64,000 nucleotides of DNA from Polyporus tsugae (lineage: Eukaryota > Basidiomycota > Agaricomycetes > Polyporales > Polyporaceae). Location of the stretch: contig JAHRBS010000007.1 in the NCBI GenBank assembly GCA_024305745.1, positions 1,426,001 through 1,490,000 on the forward strand, read 5' to 3'. Every line of letters starts with the position of its first letter. The stretch's first letter is position 1. Shown here in pieces: positions 32,131 to 44,352 of this stretch. The notes beneath the pieces were generated by a model, which worked only from the letters and a program-made list of their open reading frames with translations, was not told where the DNA came from and made no database searches. A program made the position numbers and the translations under genes.

Positions 32131-32557
32131 TGTTGGCTGCAGTGCGCCTCAGAGCGGTCACAATGGCCTAAGTCGAGCTCTAAGAAGTCTATCATTGACA
32201 GGAAACTAAACTACTCACCTAAGTCGAGCTCTAAGAAGTCTAAGGACAACAGAGCTCGACAGAGGCGAGGTGACAACGCACTGAGCACGTGCTAGGTAGC
32301 TTACATGATCCTACGCTAACTGGCGCTGTTCCGGTGCCGAAAGGACGAGAAGTGCCTAAGGTAGAGTCCACTCCAGAGAGGGGATCAGATCTACACTAAA
32401 CCGAGTCATTGAGTAAGAGTATGGTATATCTCTATGAGAACGCGGAATGTAGCAATGTGGAAAATACCAGAGGGTAGGGTACAGTACGCAGTATGTATGG
32501 TACGAAGCGGGACTTGGCGCGGTCAAACGAGCGCGCGCTACAGCACCGACTTCAACA
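32131..32557 (-). repeat. LTR-C, inverted 3' LTR (427 bp), flanked by CGAAG
   Basis: The LTR borders the pogo half at 32130 with the duplication CGAAG (32126-32130), matching CTTCG at 13294-13298, and shares diagnostic variants with the LTR at 13299. It is therefore the original 3' LTR of copia C copy 1. The polypurine tract CTCCCCCCTG (inverted) adjoins at 32558. Confidence 0.9.
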
Positions 32558-32572
32558 CTCCCCCCTGACTAG

Positions 32573-35500
32573 TCAAGTCCCCAATCCAAGCATCTTCACC
32601 ATCTCAAGCACCTTTGGCCTGGGCAGTGACTTGGTGAGGATGTCTGCTGGCATGTGTGAGGTGCACAGATGGACGACCTCAATGCGACCCTTGGTCACCT
32701 CATCTCGCAGCCAGTAGAAGCGCAGATCAAGGTGCTTCATCCGCCCATGGTGCTCAGGGTTCTTCGCCACAGACAGTGCAGACAGGTTGTCAATGCGGAG
32801 CTTTGAGGCAGAGGAAACATCAAACCCAAACTCTGTGAACAGATTGCGCAACCAGAGGATCTCCTGGCCACACGAGACAGCAGCAATGAACTCCGCCTCT
32901 GTGGTGGACAGAGCGACAAGGGACTGAAGACGACTCGACCAGGAAATCGCACCTGTGCCCATCTTGATCACATAGCCAGAGGTCGAGCGACCTGTGTCAG
33001 GGCAGCCAGCGTGGTCTGCATCGGTGTAGGAGGTGAAGAGCTCTGGCTCAGACAAGGGGGAGTAGGTGAGCTTGTAGTCGAGTGTGCCCTTGATGTAGCG
33101 GAACAGGTGCTTGACTGCCTTCCAGTGCGTAATGCCAGGGTTCTGGGAGAAGCGTGCGAGGTTGCCAACAGTGCGAGCGATGTCTGGGCGCGTTGCAACG
33201 GCGAGGTAGAAGAGGGAACCAACCGCTTGGCCATAGGGAATGTCCTGCATGTCGCGGATGTCTGCCTTGGACGTTGGAGCCATGTCTGCGCTGAGACGGA
33301 GGCCAGGGTCCATGGGGGTGCTGACTGGGTCGCAGTTGGCGAAGCCATATCGCTCGAGGATGTCGAGGGCATACTGGCGCTGCGAGATCGACAGGGCACG
33401 CTTGGAGCGGTCACGCTCAATCTTGACACCCAGGAGCCACGACGTTGGCCCCAGGTCGCGCAGCTTGAAGTGCTTGCGCAGGTCGTCCTTGACACGCTGA
33501 ATTGCAGCCTTGTCCTTGCCAGCAATGGTGATGTCGTCGACGAAGACAGGGATGATGAGACGCACCCCATCGCGCAGATACACCCAGACACTGTGCTTGC
33601 AGGTGAGTCGCTCAAAACCCAGCTTGCCAAGCACCTCGTCGAGCTTCTCATGCCAGCAGCGGCCAGCCTGCTTGAGGCCATAGAGAGCCTTGCGAAGGCG
33701 CCACACCCACTCAGGAGTCTTGTCCTCAAAGCCCTCAGGCTGGCGCATGTAGACCTCCTCCTTGAGCTCGCCATTGAGGTAGGCAGAGGAGATGTCCACC
33801 GACTCAAGCTCGAGGTCCTCAAGCCCAGCGAGAGCGAGGATAGCTCGAATCGACGCCCACTTTGGTGTAGGAGCAAAGGTCTCGTTGTACTCGAAACCAG
33901 GGCGTTGGGAGAAGCCCTTGGCGACGAGGCGACCCTTGTACTGCTCGATGGAGCCGTCTGCATTGCGCTTGATGCGGAAGACCCAGCGGGAGCCAATGGC
34001 CTTGCGACCTGGAGGGAGGAGGACGAGTTCGAAGGTGCCATTCTCGACGAGGGACTGGATTTCATCCTGGCCAGCCTTGAGCCACCTGGCACGCTCATCT
34101 GCGTCGAGTTCCATGACCTCTGCAATCGACCTGGGCTCACCCAAGTGCTCCTGGTTCGCCTTTGATGCATGCTCAACCACAGACTCAAATGCGACCTCGA
34201 GGGCCTCGTCGTAGGTCAGGTAGTCGTAGTGCTGGCCAGAGTAGACGTCCTCGATGCCAGCCATCATCGCATGGAGTGCGTCTTCGCCACTGCCATCGTC
34301 GCGACCTAGGCAGTCGAGTTCATCATCTGAGGACGTGGGACTCGGTGGGGGCGACATGGAGCGAGGAGCGAAGGGATTGGCACGAGGTGGAGGAGCTTGG
34401 TCGTCGACTGGTGCGTCGATAAGGGGATCTGGCGAAGAGGAGTTGCGCTATGGTGGTTCAGGTGATGCAGCAGGTGGAGCAGGCGATGCAGAGCGAATGC
34501 GAAGACGCTGTGGAACGAGGTTCTGGCGTTCAAGCTCTCTGTTGTTGAGGGAACCCTGGTAGCGAGAAGAGCGCGATGGGAGCTGTTTGCGAGCAAGTGC
34601 AGGGTAGGGCCTGAAGCCACCGTCGCCTTGGGCCTGCTGGTGGATCGATGGTGCCCGAGGATGAACTGCAGGGGCAGGAGGCGGTGATGGAGGCGCATGA
34701 GCGATGGCTGGAGCGCGTGGAGGAGCCTGTGGAGGCGCAGGAGGTTGCGCGCGAGGAGGCAAAGGTGCAGGTGGAGATGGTGAACGCTGTGGGGACTGCT
34801 GACGCGGTGGTGCAGCTGGTGGGGGTGCGATTTGCGGCGCAGGAGGTGCAGGAGGTGCAGGATCATCCCAGTCGTCATCTCCCCCCTGATCATGCAGCTC
34901 TGGCACATCTGGGGCATCGTCCTGAGGTGGTGCGTCTGCGTCAGAGGGCGCTCCACGGACGTCCACATCGTCGAGGGGCAGGCCAAAGACATTGATGAAG
35001 GGCGAGTTGCCTGGGAAGCACTGTTCGTCAAACACAGCATGCGACGAGATGATGATCTTCTTCGCAGCAGGGTCCCAGAATCGCCAGGCTTTTGTGCCCT
35101 CCGGATAGCCAATGAAGATGCACTTCCTTGTGTGTGGCTGCAGCGCTTTGCGATCCTTCTTGCGAATAAGGACATAGGCCAGGCACCCAAAGACGCGGAA
35201 GTAGGACACGTCAGGCTTGCGTCCGTCGCCCTTCCACGCGGTGTAGGGGATGCCACCATCGAGTGCAGAGGTGGGCATGCGGTTGCATGTGTGGACAAAG
35301 GTAGAGACAGCATGGCCCCAGAACGAAGGAGGCAGCTTGGCCTGTGCAAGGAGAGCGGTGGCACCCTCAGACGTCGTCCTGTTAGCTCGCTCTGCAACGC
35401 CATTCTGGTGGGGCTCATCTGGTTCTGTGTGCTGCCTATGGATGCCATGTTCTGCGCAGCAGTCGATGAACTCCTGGCCCATGTACTCGCCGCCCTTGTC

Positions 35501-36692
35501 GTCCCGTGTGGCCTTGATGCGCAGGCCTAGGCAGTTCTCAGCACATGCCTTGAACGCCTTGAACGCAGCAAAGGCGTCGCTCTTGAGCTTGAGGTAAGCC
35601 ATGGCCCAGAATCGCGTCGCGTCGTCGACAAAGACCATCCAGTACTGGTAGCCCTCAGCGGTGCGCACTGGGAGCTTGCCCTTGAGATCGGTGTGGACAA
35701 GGGCCAGGCGAACGAGCCTCCTGGAGACGAAGCGAGGGATGGGATGGCGATTGAGCTTGCCAGCAAGGCAGGGCTCGCAAATCGCATCAGGTGCGCGCTG
35801 GGAGCGGATCCTGAGTCCCTGGACGAGCTCCTTGCGAATTGCAGAGCGCAGATCGTCGAGGTTGACGTGTGAGCAGCGCTGGTGCCAGAGTGCGAGGTCC
35901 TCGCTGCTGGTGGTCGATGCAGAGAGCGCAGTCATTGATTGGGGAATAGTGCGACCAAGGAGGTAGCCCACATTGTGCGCATTGACCTGGGCCTCAAAGC
36001 GAAGCTTCCCCTGGTGGTAGAACAGCGCAGAGGACGCGCGCAACTCGACGGTGTAGCCCTTCTCGCGTGTGAGGTGGAAAACAGACAGTAGATTGCTAGC
36101 AAGTGCAGGGACATGCAGGACGTCGTGTAGTACAACAGCAGGTGGTAAAACACCGCCCCTCTCCTCAGGCTGGAAAACCACAGACCCTAAACCTGCTGAG
36201 TAGACAATGTGCGAGTTGGCGAGTCGAATGGGGATGGTGTGGGGCGAGTAGGAGCGAAACCAGTGGCGGTGGGGCGTCATGTGTGCAGAAGCACCTGTGT
36301 CGGTGTTCCAGTTAGCAGCAGCAGGGGTGGAGAGCCAGGACGAGCGATCTGAGGCAGAGAGGAGGGCAGAGGCACAACCAGCACTCACAGTAGCTGCCCC
36401 AGCGGACTCCTGGGGTTTGGTCTGTGTCCCAGATGCGGTGTTCGATGAGCTGGAGGCCTCAGAGGCCTCCTGCTTGCGCTGGCTGCGCTGGGAGCGAAAC
36501 TGGGTGCGCTGGGTCATCCTGTCCTTCGCCTTTGCGCTGGCATCGCATTTGCTGAAGCACTGGTCCTCCGAGTGGTTGGGGCGACCGCAGAACGTGCAGG
36601 AGACCTGCGACGCGACATTGGAGAGGGCTGGGGTCAACGACAAGGCACCAGGCTGGTTTTTGAGCGCAATGAACATCTCCTGGAGCTTGTCC
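32573..36692 (-). pseudogene. Copia C Gag-Pol, minus copy, 5' truncated
   Basis: The frame runs from 36692 (within Gag at DKLQEMF) to TGA at 32573-32575 with one TAG at 34448-34450 after PEPP. It carries the Gag zinc knuckle, DTGAS protease, integrase with HQRCSH, DDKGGEY and NGVAERANR, FVDD reverse transcriptase and RNase H with TDADHAGC and STTEAEF. It is co-linear with 37905-42024 without net indel and shares that TAG, so the two arms are recent sisters. The first 190 or so Gag residues, PBS and 5' LTR are missing. Confidence 0.9.
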
Positions 36693-37125
36693 TGTTGAAG
36701 TCGGTGCTGTAGCGCGCGCTCCTTTGACCGCGCCAAGTCCCGCTTCGTACCATACATACTACATACTGTACCCTACCCTCTGGTACTTTCCACATCGCTA
36801 GATTCCCTGTTCTCATAGAGATATACCATACTCTTATTTAGATTTAGTGACTCGGTTTAGTGTAGATCCCATCCTCTCTCTAGAGTGGGCTCTACCTTGG
36901 GCATTTCTCGTCCTTTCGGCGCCAGAACAGCGCCAGTTCGTGTAGGATCATGTAAGCTACCTAGCACGTGCTCAGTGCGCTGTCACCTCGCCTCTGTCGA
37001 GCTCTGTTGTCCTTAGACTTCTTAGAGCTTGACTTAGGTGAGTAGTTTAGTTTCCTGTCAATGAGAGACTTCTTAGAGCTCGACTTAGGCCATTGTGACC
37101 GCTCTGAGGCGCACTGCAGCTAACA
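36693..37125 (+). repeat. LTR-C, 5' LTR of copia C copy 3 (433 bp, mosaic)
   Basis: The first part (ATTTAGATTTAGTGACTC, GATCCCATCC) resembles the broken LTR at 29271-29670, while the last part equals the end of the LTR at 13299. It differs clearly from its own 3' LTR at 42040. The left flank TGTCC is inside the inverted copia copy. A PBS (37126-37139) as in copy 1 follows. Confidence 0.9.
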
Positions 37126-37347
37126 GGTTATGAGCCCTGTGCTCTGACCGCCTCAAGACATCCATCCCTGCCTGTCCAATCGCTCCACAGCCTCCCCTAG
37201 CCTCCCTTCCATCTCTGCATCCTCTGCTTCTCTCAATCTTCGCTCTGGGACCCTCTTTCCATCTTTCCTCGCTCCTGCACTCAGTTTTCGTCCCCTCGCT
37301 TCGTTGTTTCGCTCACTTGTCGCGTGCCACGTCACCACCCCTCCACC

Positions 37348-40300
37348 ATGGCGCCACCCGCTGCAACCTTCCCCAAGCTCTCCAATCGCAACTACCAGCA
37401 ATGGCGACTCGACATGGAGGCCAGGCTTCGCATCCTCGGTGCCCTGCGCATCATCCAGGGTACTGAGACCAGGCCTGCCTTCGTCGCACCCCTGGATGCC
37501 GGAGAACGACGTGATCTGCGCGATTTCGACAACAGGGTGGATTTGGCAGCTGGGGAGCTATGGAGTTGTGTGGAGAGGGAGCAGCAGACACACCTGGAGG
37601 CCATCAGGGACGACCCTGTTGCCATGTGGGCGAAGCTGGAGTCTGTGCACATGCAGAAGCGACCAGGTACGAGGTTTAACACCTACAACGCGCTCCTGAG
37701 CCTCTGCAAGAGTGAGGACGAGTCCCTGTCCTCCCTATCGATGCGAGCAGTCCAGCTCAAGTTGGACATGAAGGCCCTTTGTCCTGCCACCTTCTCCATC
37801 ACCCAGCTCGACGATGAGCTCGTCCTCATGGCCCTCATCCGTGCCCTGCCTGTGGAATACACCTCCCTGCGCCAGACCCTGCTCCTCGACGACTCCCTGA
37901 CGCTGGACAAGCTCCAGGAGATGTTCATTGCACTCGAAAACCAGCCTGGTGCCTTGTTGTTGACCCCAGCCCTCTCCAATGTCGCGTCGCAGGTCTCCTG
38001 CACGTTCTGCGGTCGCCCCAACCACTCGGAGGACCAGTGCTTCAGCAAACGCGATGCCAGCGCAAAGGCGAAGGACAGGATGACCCAGCGCACCCAGTTT
38101 CGCTCCCAGCGCAGCCAGCGCAAGCAGGAGGCCTCTGAGGCCTCCAGCTCATCGAACACCGCATCTGGGACACAGACCAAACCCCAGGAGTCCGCTGGGG
38201 CAGCTACTGTGAGTGCTGGTTGTGCCTCTGCCCTCCTCTCTGCCTCAGATCGCTCGTCCTGGCTCTCCACCCCTGCTGCTGCTAACTGGAACACCGACAC
38301 AGGTGCTTCTGCACACATGACGCCCCACCGCCACTGGTTTCGCTCCTACTCGCCCCACACCATCCCCATTCGACTCGCCAACTCGCACATTGTCTACTCA
38401 GCAGGTTTAGGGTCTGTGGTTTTCCAGCCTGAGGAGAGGGGCGGTGTTTTACCACCTGCTGTTGTACTACACGACGTCCTGCATGTCCCTGCACTTGCTA
38501 GCAATCTACTGTCTGTTTTCCACCTCACACGCGAGAAGGGCTACACCGTCGAGTTGCGCGCGTCCTCTGCGCTGTTCTACCACCAGGGGAAGCTTTGCTT
38601 TGAGGCCCAGGTCAATGCGCACAATGTGGGCTACCTCCTTGGTCGCACTATTCCCCAATCAATGACTGCGCTCTCTGCATCGACCACCAGCAGCGAGGAC
38701 CTCGCACTCTGGCACCAGCGCTGCTCACACGTCAACCTCGACGATCTGCGCTCTGCAATTCGCAAGGAGCTCGTCCAGGGACTCAGGATCCGCTCCCAGC
38801 GCGCACCTGATGCGATTTGCGAGCCCTGCCTTGCTGGCAAGCTCAATCGCCATCCCATCCCTCGCTTCGTCTCCAGGAGGCTCGTTCGCCTGGCCCTTGT
38901 CCACACCGATCTCAAGGGCAAGCTCCCAGTGCGCACCGCTGAGGGCTACCAGTACTGGATGGTCTTTGTCGACGACGCGACGCGATTCTGGGCCATGGCT
39001 TACCTCAAGCTCAAGAGCGACGCCTTTGCTGCGTTCAAGGCGTTCAAGGCATGTGCTGAGAACTGCCTAGGCCTGCGCATCAAGGCCACACGGGACGACA
39101 AGGGCGGCGAGTACATGGGCCAGGAGTTCATCGACTGCTGCGCAGAACATGGCATCCATAGGCAGCACACAGAACCAGATGAGCCCCACCAGAATGGCGT
39201 TGCAGAGCGAGCTAACAGGACGACGTCTGAGGGTGCCACCGCTCTCCTTGCACAGGCCAAGCTGCCTCCTTCGTTCTGGGGCCATGCTGTCTCTACCTTT
39301 GTCCACACATGCAACCGCATGCCCACCTCTGCACTCGATGGTGGCATCCCCTACACCGCGTGGAAGGGCGACGGACGCAAGCCTGACGTGTCCTACTTCC
39401 ACGTCTTTGGGTGCCTGGCCTATGTCCTTATTCGCAAGAAGGATCGCAAAGCGCTGCAGCCACACACAAGGAAGTGCATCTTCATTGGCTATCCGGAGGG
39501 CACAAAAGCCTGGCGATTCTGGGACCCTGCTGCGAAGAAGATCATCATCTCGTCGCATGCTGTGTTTGACGAACAGTGCTTCCCAGGCAACTCGCCCTTC
39601 ATCAATGTCTTTGGCCTGCCCCTCGACGATGTGGACGTCCGTGGAGCGCCCTCTGACGCAGACGCACCACCTCAGGACGATGCCCCAGATGTGCCAGAGC
39701 TGCATGATCAGGGGGGAGATGACGACTGGGATGATCCTGCACCTCCTGCACCTCCTGCGCCGCAAATCGCACCCCCACCAGCTGCACCACCGCGTCAGCA
39801 GTCCCCACAGCGTTCACCATCTCCACCTGCACCTTTGCCTCCTCGCGCGCAACCTCCTGCGCCTCCACAGGCTCCTCCACGCGCTCCAGCCATCGCTCAT
39901 GCGCCTCCATCACCGCCTCCTGCCCCTGCAGTTCATCCTCGGGCACCATCGATCCACCAGCAGGCCCAAGGCGACGGTGGCTTCAGGCCCTACCCTGCAC
40001 TCGCTCGCAAACAGCTCCCATCGCGCTCTTCTCGCTACCAGGGTTCCCTCAACAACAGAGAGCTTGAACGCCAGAACCTCGTTCCACAGCGTCTTCGCAT
40101 TCGCTCTGCATCGCCTGCTCCACCTGCTGCATCACCTGAACCACCATAGCGCAACTCCTCTTCGCCAGATCCCCTTATCGACGCACCAGTCGACGACCAA
40201 GCTCCTCCACCTCGTGCCAATCCCTTCGCTCCTCGCTCCATGTCGCCCCCACCGAGTCCCACGTCCTCAGATGATGAACTCGACTGCCTAGGTCGCGACG

Positions 40301-42024
40301 ATGGCAGTGGCGAAGACGCACTCCATGCGATGATGGCTGGCATCGAGGACGTCTACTCTGGCCAGCACTACGACTACCTGACCTACGACGAGGCCCTCGA
40401 GGTCGCATTTGAGTCTGTGGTTGAGCATGCATCAAAGGCGAACCAGGAGCACTTGGGTGAGCCCAGGTCGATTGCAGAGGTCATGGAACTCGACGCAGAT
40501 GAGCGTGCCAGGTGGCTCAAGGCTGGCCAGGATGAAATCCAGTCCCTCGTCGAGAATGGCACCTTCGAACTCGTCCTCCTCCCTCCAGGTCGCAAGGCCA
40601 TTGGCTCCCGCTGGGTCTTCCGCATCAAGCGCAATGCAGACGGCTCCATCGAGCAGTACAAGGGTCGCCTCGTCGCCAAGGGCTTCTCCCAACGCCCTGG
40701 TTTCGAGTACAACGAGACCTTTGCTCCTACACCAAAGTGGGCGTCGATTCGAGCTATCCTCGCTCTCGCTGGGCTTGAGGACCTCGAGCTTGAGTCGGTG
40801 GACATCTCCTCTGCCTACCTCAATGGCGAGCTCAAGGAGGAGGTCTACATGCGCCAGCCTGAGGGCTTTGAGGACAAGACTCCTGAGTGGGTGTGGCGCC
40901 TTCGCAAGGCTCTCTATGGCCTCAAGCAGGCTGGCCGCTGCTGGCATGAGAAGCTCGACGAGGTGCTTGGCAAGCTGGGTTTTGAGCGACTCACCTGCAA
41001 GCACAGTGTCTGGGTGTATCTGCGCGATGGGGTGCGTCTCATCATCCCTGTCTTCGTCGACGACATCACCATTGCTGGCAAGGACAAGGCTGCAATTCAG
41101 CGTGTCAAGGACGACCTGCGCAAGCACTTCAAGCTGCGCGACCTGGGGCCAACGTCGTGGCTCCTGGGTGTCAAGATTGAGCGTGACCGCTCCAAGCGTG
41201 CCCTGTCGATCTCGCAGCGCCAGTATGCCCTCGACATCCTCGAGCGATATGGCTTCGCCAACTGCGACCCAGTCAGCACCCCCATGGACCCTGGCCTCCG
41301 TCTCAGCGCAGACATGGCTCCAACGTCCAAGGCAGACATCCGCGACATGCAGGACATTCCCTATGGCCAAGCGGTTGGTTCCCTCTTCTACCTCGCCGTT
41401 GCAACGCGCCCAGACATCGCTCGCACTGTTGGCAACCTCGCACGCTTCTCCCAGAACCCTGGCATTACGCACTGGAAGGCAGTCAAGCACCTGTTCCGCT
41501 ACATCAAGGGCACACTCGACTACAAGCTCACCTACTCCCCCTTGTCTGAGCCAGAGCTCTTCACCTCCTACACCGATGCAGACCACGCTGGCTGCCCTGA
41601 CACAGGTCGCTCGACCTCTGGCTATGTGATCAAGATGGGCACAGGTGCGATTTCCTGGTCGAGTCGTCTTCAGTCCCTTGTCGCTCTGTCCACCACAGAG
41701 GCGGAGTTCATTGCTGCTGTCTCGTGTGGCCAGGAGATCCTCTGGTTGCGCAATCTGTTCACAGAGTTTGGGTTTGATGTTTCCTCTGCCTCAAAGCTCC
41801 GCATTGACAACCTGTCTGCACTGTCTGTGGCGAAGAACCCTGAGCACCATGGGCGGATGAAGCACCTTGATCTGCGCTTCTACTGGCTGCGAGATGAGGT
41901 GACCAAGGGTCGCATTGAGGTCGTCCATCTGTGCACCTCACACATGCCAGCAGACATCCTCACCAAGTCACTGCCCAGGCCAAAGGTGCTTGAGATGGTG
42001 AAGATGCTTGGATTGGGGACTTGA
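37348..42024 (+). pseudogene. Copia C copy 3 Gag-Pol, complete except one TAG
   Basis: The ATG at 37348 (ACCATGG) opens a 1559-codon frame ending TGA at 42022-42024, interrupted only by TAG at 40147-40149 in the Pro-rich linker between integrase and RT, where copy 1 has CAG. Domains: Gag, CTFCGRPNHSEDQC knuckle, DTGAS protease, integrase with intact HHCC and DDE residues, FVDD reverse transcriptase, RNase H. The linker is rich in Ala-Pro repeats. Readthrough or a helper element would be needed for mobility. Confidence 0.9.
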
Positions 42025-42039
42025 CTAGTCAGGGGGGAG

Positions 42040-42466
42040 TGTTGAAGTCGGTGCTGTAGCGCGCGCTCGTTTGACCGCGCCAAGTCCCGCTTCGTACCAT
42101 ACATACTGCATACTGTACCCTACCCTCTGGTATTTTCCACATCGCTAGATTCTGCGTTCTCATAGAGATATACCATACTCTTACTCAATGACTCGGTTTA
42201 GTGTAGATCTGATCCCCTCTCTGGAGTGGACTCTACCTTAGGCACTTCTCGTCCTTTCGGCACCAGAACAGCGCCAGTTCGTGTAGGATCATGTAAGCTA
42301 CCTAGCACGTGCTCAGTGCGCTGTCACCCCGCCTTTGTCGAGCTCTGTTGTCCTTAGACTTCTTAGAGCTCGACTTAGGTGAGTACTTTAGTTTCCTGTT
42401 AGTGATAGACTTCTTAGAGCTTGACTTAGGCCATTGTGACCGCTCTGAGGCGCACTGCAGCCAACA
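42040..42466 (+). repeat. LTR-C, 3' LTR of copia C copy 3 (427 bp)
   Basis: It follows the polypurine tract CAGGGGGGAG (42030-42039) and ends GCCAACA. The right flank CTGTA lies in a gypsy A integrase and does not match the left flank TGTCC of the element. Confidence 0.9.
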
Positions 42467-43106
42467 CTGTACTCAAGGGACTCGGCATAGAAAGCACAAT
42501 GTCCACAGCCTACCACCCGCAGACAGATGGGCAATCGGAATGATGGAACCAGGAGATAGAGGCATACCTTTGTGTGTTCTGCTCATGGCGCCACGACGAC
42601 TGGGTCAAGTGGCTGCTGATTGCAGAGTTCGCCTTTAACTTGCACCAGCACTCGTCAATGGGTTATTCACCGTTCTACCTCATGTATGGCTATGAACCCC
42701 AGTTCCACATTCCGATGTTGCCTACGGCAGTGCCTGCGGCTGATGAACGTCGAGAGGAGCTGCGACAAGTGTGAGAGGATGCAACCGTGGCCTTGACTCT
42801 AGCAGCTGAACAGATGAAGGAGTACTATGATCGGTATGTCCGTGATGCTCCAGAGTTCAAGGAAGGCCAGAAGGTGTGGCTTGATACAAGGAACTTCCAT
42901 GTCCCTGGAGTCTCTCGAAAACTGGTGGATCGATACGCTGGCCCGTATCCGGTTATACGCAAAGTGGGCAATCTAGCTTACAAGCTCAGACTCCCTAAGG
43001 ACCTTGTAATCCATCTAGTGTTCCACGTCTCTCTCTTACTTCCGCACAAAGAGAGTCGACTCCCCGGTCGTCATCCGGCAGAGCCAGCGGCAATTGAGGT
43101 GGAGGG
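42467..43106 (+). pseudogene. Gypsy A integrase C-terminal fragment (plus strand)
   Basis: The segment equals the reverse complement of 43790-44429, with the same two TGA codons (42541-42543 and 42772-42774). It encodes STAYHPQTDGQSE, then GYEPQFHIPM, MALTLAAEQMKEYYDRY and the GPYPVIRKVGNLAYKL module up to PAAIEVEG, where it meets an inverted LTR-A. It is a fragment of a sister gypsy A copy. Confidence 0.85.
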
Positions 43107-43552
43107 TGTTACGACTGAGCATCGAACAAGGATCAGGGATACGTACGAGACGAGCAGGAGCGCCGACGAGCACTTGTGCAGCAAGAGCGGAGCAAGGCTC
43201 AACGGTCAGGGCCGGAGACAAGATGTATTGAGTAAGTAGTTGTCTACGAGCAAAATACAGCGAGGCTTACCTGGAGACAAGAGGTCAAAACTGAGGTCTC
43301 CAGGCAGCGAAGTACGGGTCCTTATATATGTATAGAGGACAATGAGAACCCAGGGACAATAGGTACCTATGGACACGGGTGAACAATGGAAACGGAACAA
43401 TAGCGACGACAGACAATAAGGAGCTATTGTGCTAAGGAACAAAGGACGAGATACAATGCAACGGAGAACAATAAGTACAACGTGAGAAGTAGATCGTCCA
43501 GAAAAGGAAACTAAGGCGCTGGTAGCAGGCGCCGAATGGAACATTCATGACA
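43107..43552 (-). repeat. LTR-A, 3' LTR of gypsy A (446 bp)
   Basis: On the minus strand it runs from TGTCATGAAT at 43552 to CGTAACA at 43107, and is preceded by a G-rich tract (GGAGGGGGGTAT, 43553-43564), the polypurine tract. Confidence 0.95.
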
Positions 43553-43584
43553 ATACCCCCCTCCTAAGGGTCGTGCCTTCACAA

Positions 43585-44352
43585 CTAAGTCTTCTTGAGA
43601 GGACCAGGTGCCTCTGCGTGCGTTGAATGGAATTTCTGCACGAGTTGCGGCATGCTTGCAAGGTCTACTGCATCCTCCCAGCTGTCGTGTTCAGGGCCCC
43701 AACCCTTCCAGTGTACGAGGTACTGCAGTTTCTTCCACCACCCATACCGCCGCGATTCCAACACTTCCTCCACTTTGTACCCTTCCTCCCCCTCCACCTC
43801 AATTGCCGCTGGCTCTGCCGGATGACGACCGGGGAGTCGACTCTCTTTGTGCGGAAGTAAGAGAGAGACGTGGAACACTAGATGGATTACAAGGTCCTTA
43901 GGGAGTCTGAGCTTGTAAGCTAGATTGCCCACTTTGCGTATAACCGGATACGGGCCAGCGTATCGATCCACCAGTTTTCGAGAGACTCCAGGGACATGGA
44001 AGTTCCTTGTATCAAGCCACACCTTCTGGCCTTCCTTGAACTCTGGAGCATCACGGACATACCGATCATAGTACTCCTTCATCTGTTCAGCTGCTAGAGT
44101 CAAGGCCACGGTTGCATCCTCTCACACTTGTCGCAGCTCCTCTCGACGTTCATCAGCCGCAGGCACTGCCGTAGGCAACATCGGAATGTGGAACTGGGGT
44201 TCATAGCCATACATGAGGTAGAACGGTGAATAACCCATTGACGAGTGCTGGTGCAAGTTAAAGGCGAACTCTGCAATCAGCAGCCACTTGACCCAGTCGT
44301 CGTGGCGCCATGAGCAGAACACACAAAGGTATGCCTCTATCTCCTGGTTCCA
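43585..44352 (-). pseudogene. Gypsy A integrase C-terminus and chromodomain
   Basis: From the TGA at 44353-44355 leftward: [26 protein letters not shown], a second TGA at 44122-44124, then the integrase C-terminal module and a chromodomain (KVEEVLESRRYGWWKKLQYLVHWKGWGPEHDSWED, split here in two for length: KVEEVLESRRYG and QYLVHWKGWGPEHDSWED). The stop at 43585 is real and the polypurine tract follows. Confidence 0.85.

Noticed and set aside
34162..35530. Long open frames on the strand opposite to copia C Gag-Pol (for example 34832-35530, and mirror images at 39067-39765 and 40432-41586)
   Set aside because: They are shadows caused by the GC-rich codon pattern of copia C. They repeat in every copy, have no domain and lack start contexts.
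36634..36757. Apparent Met start of the minus copia frame inside the LTR at 36693
   Set aside because: The residues upstream of DKLQEMF are read from the inverted LTR, not from Gag; the copy is 5' truncated.
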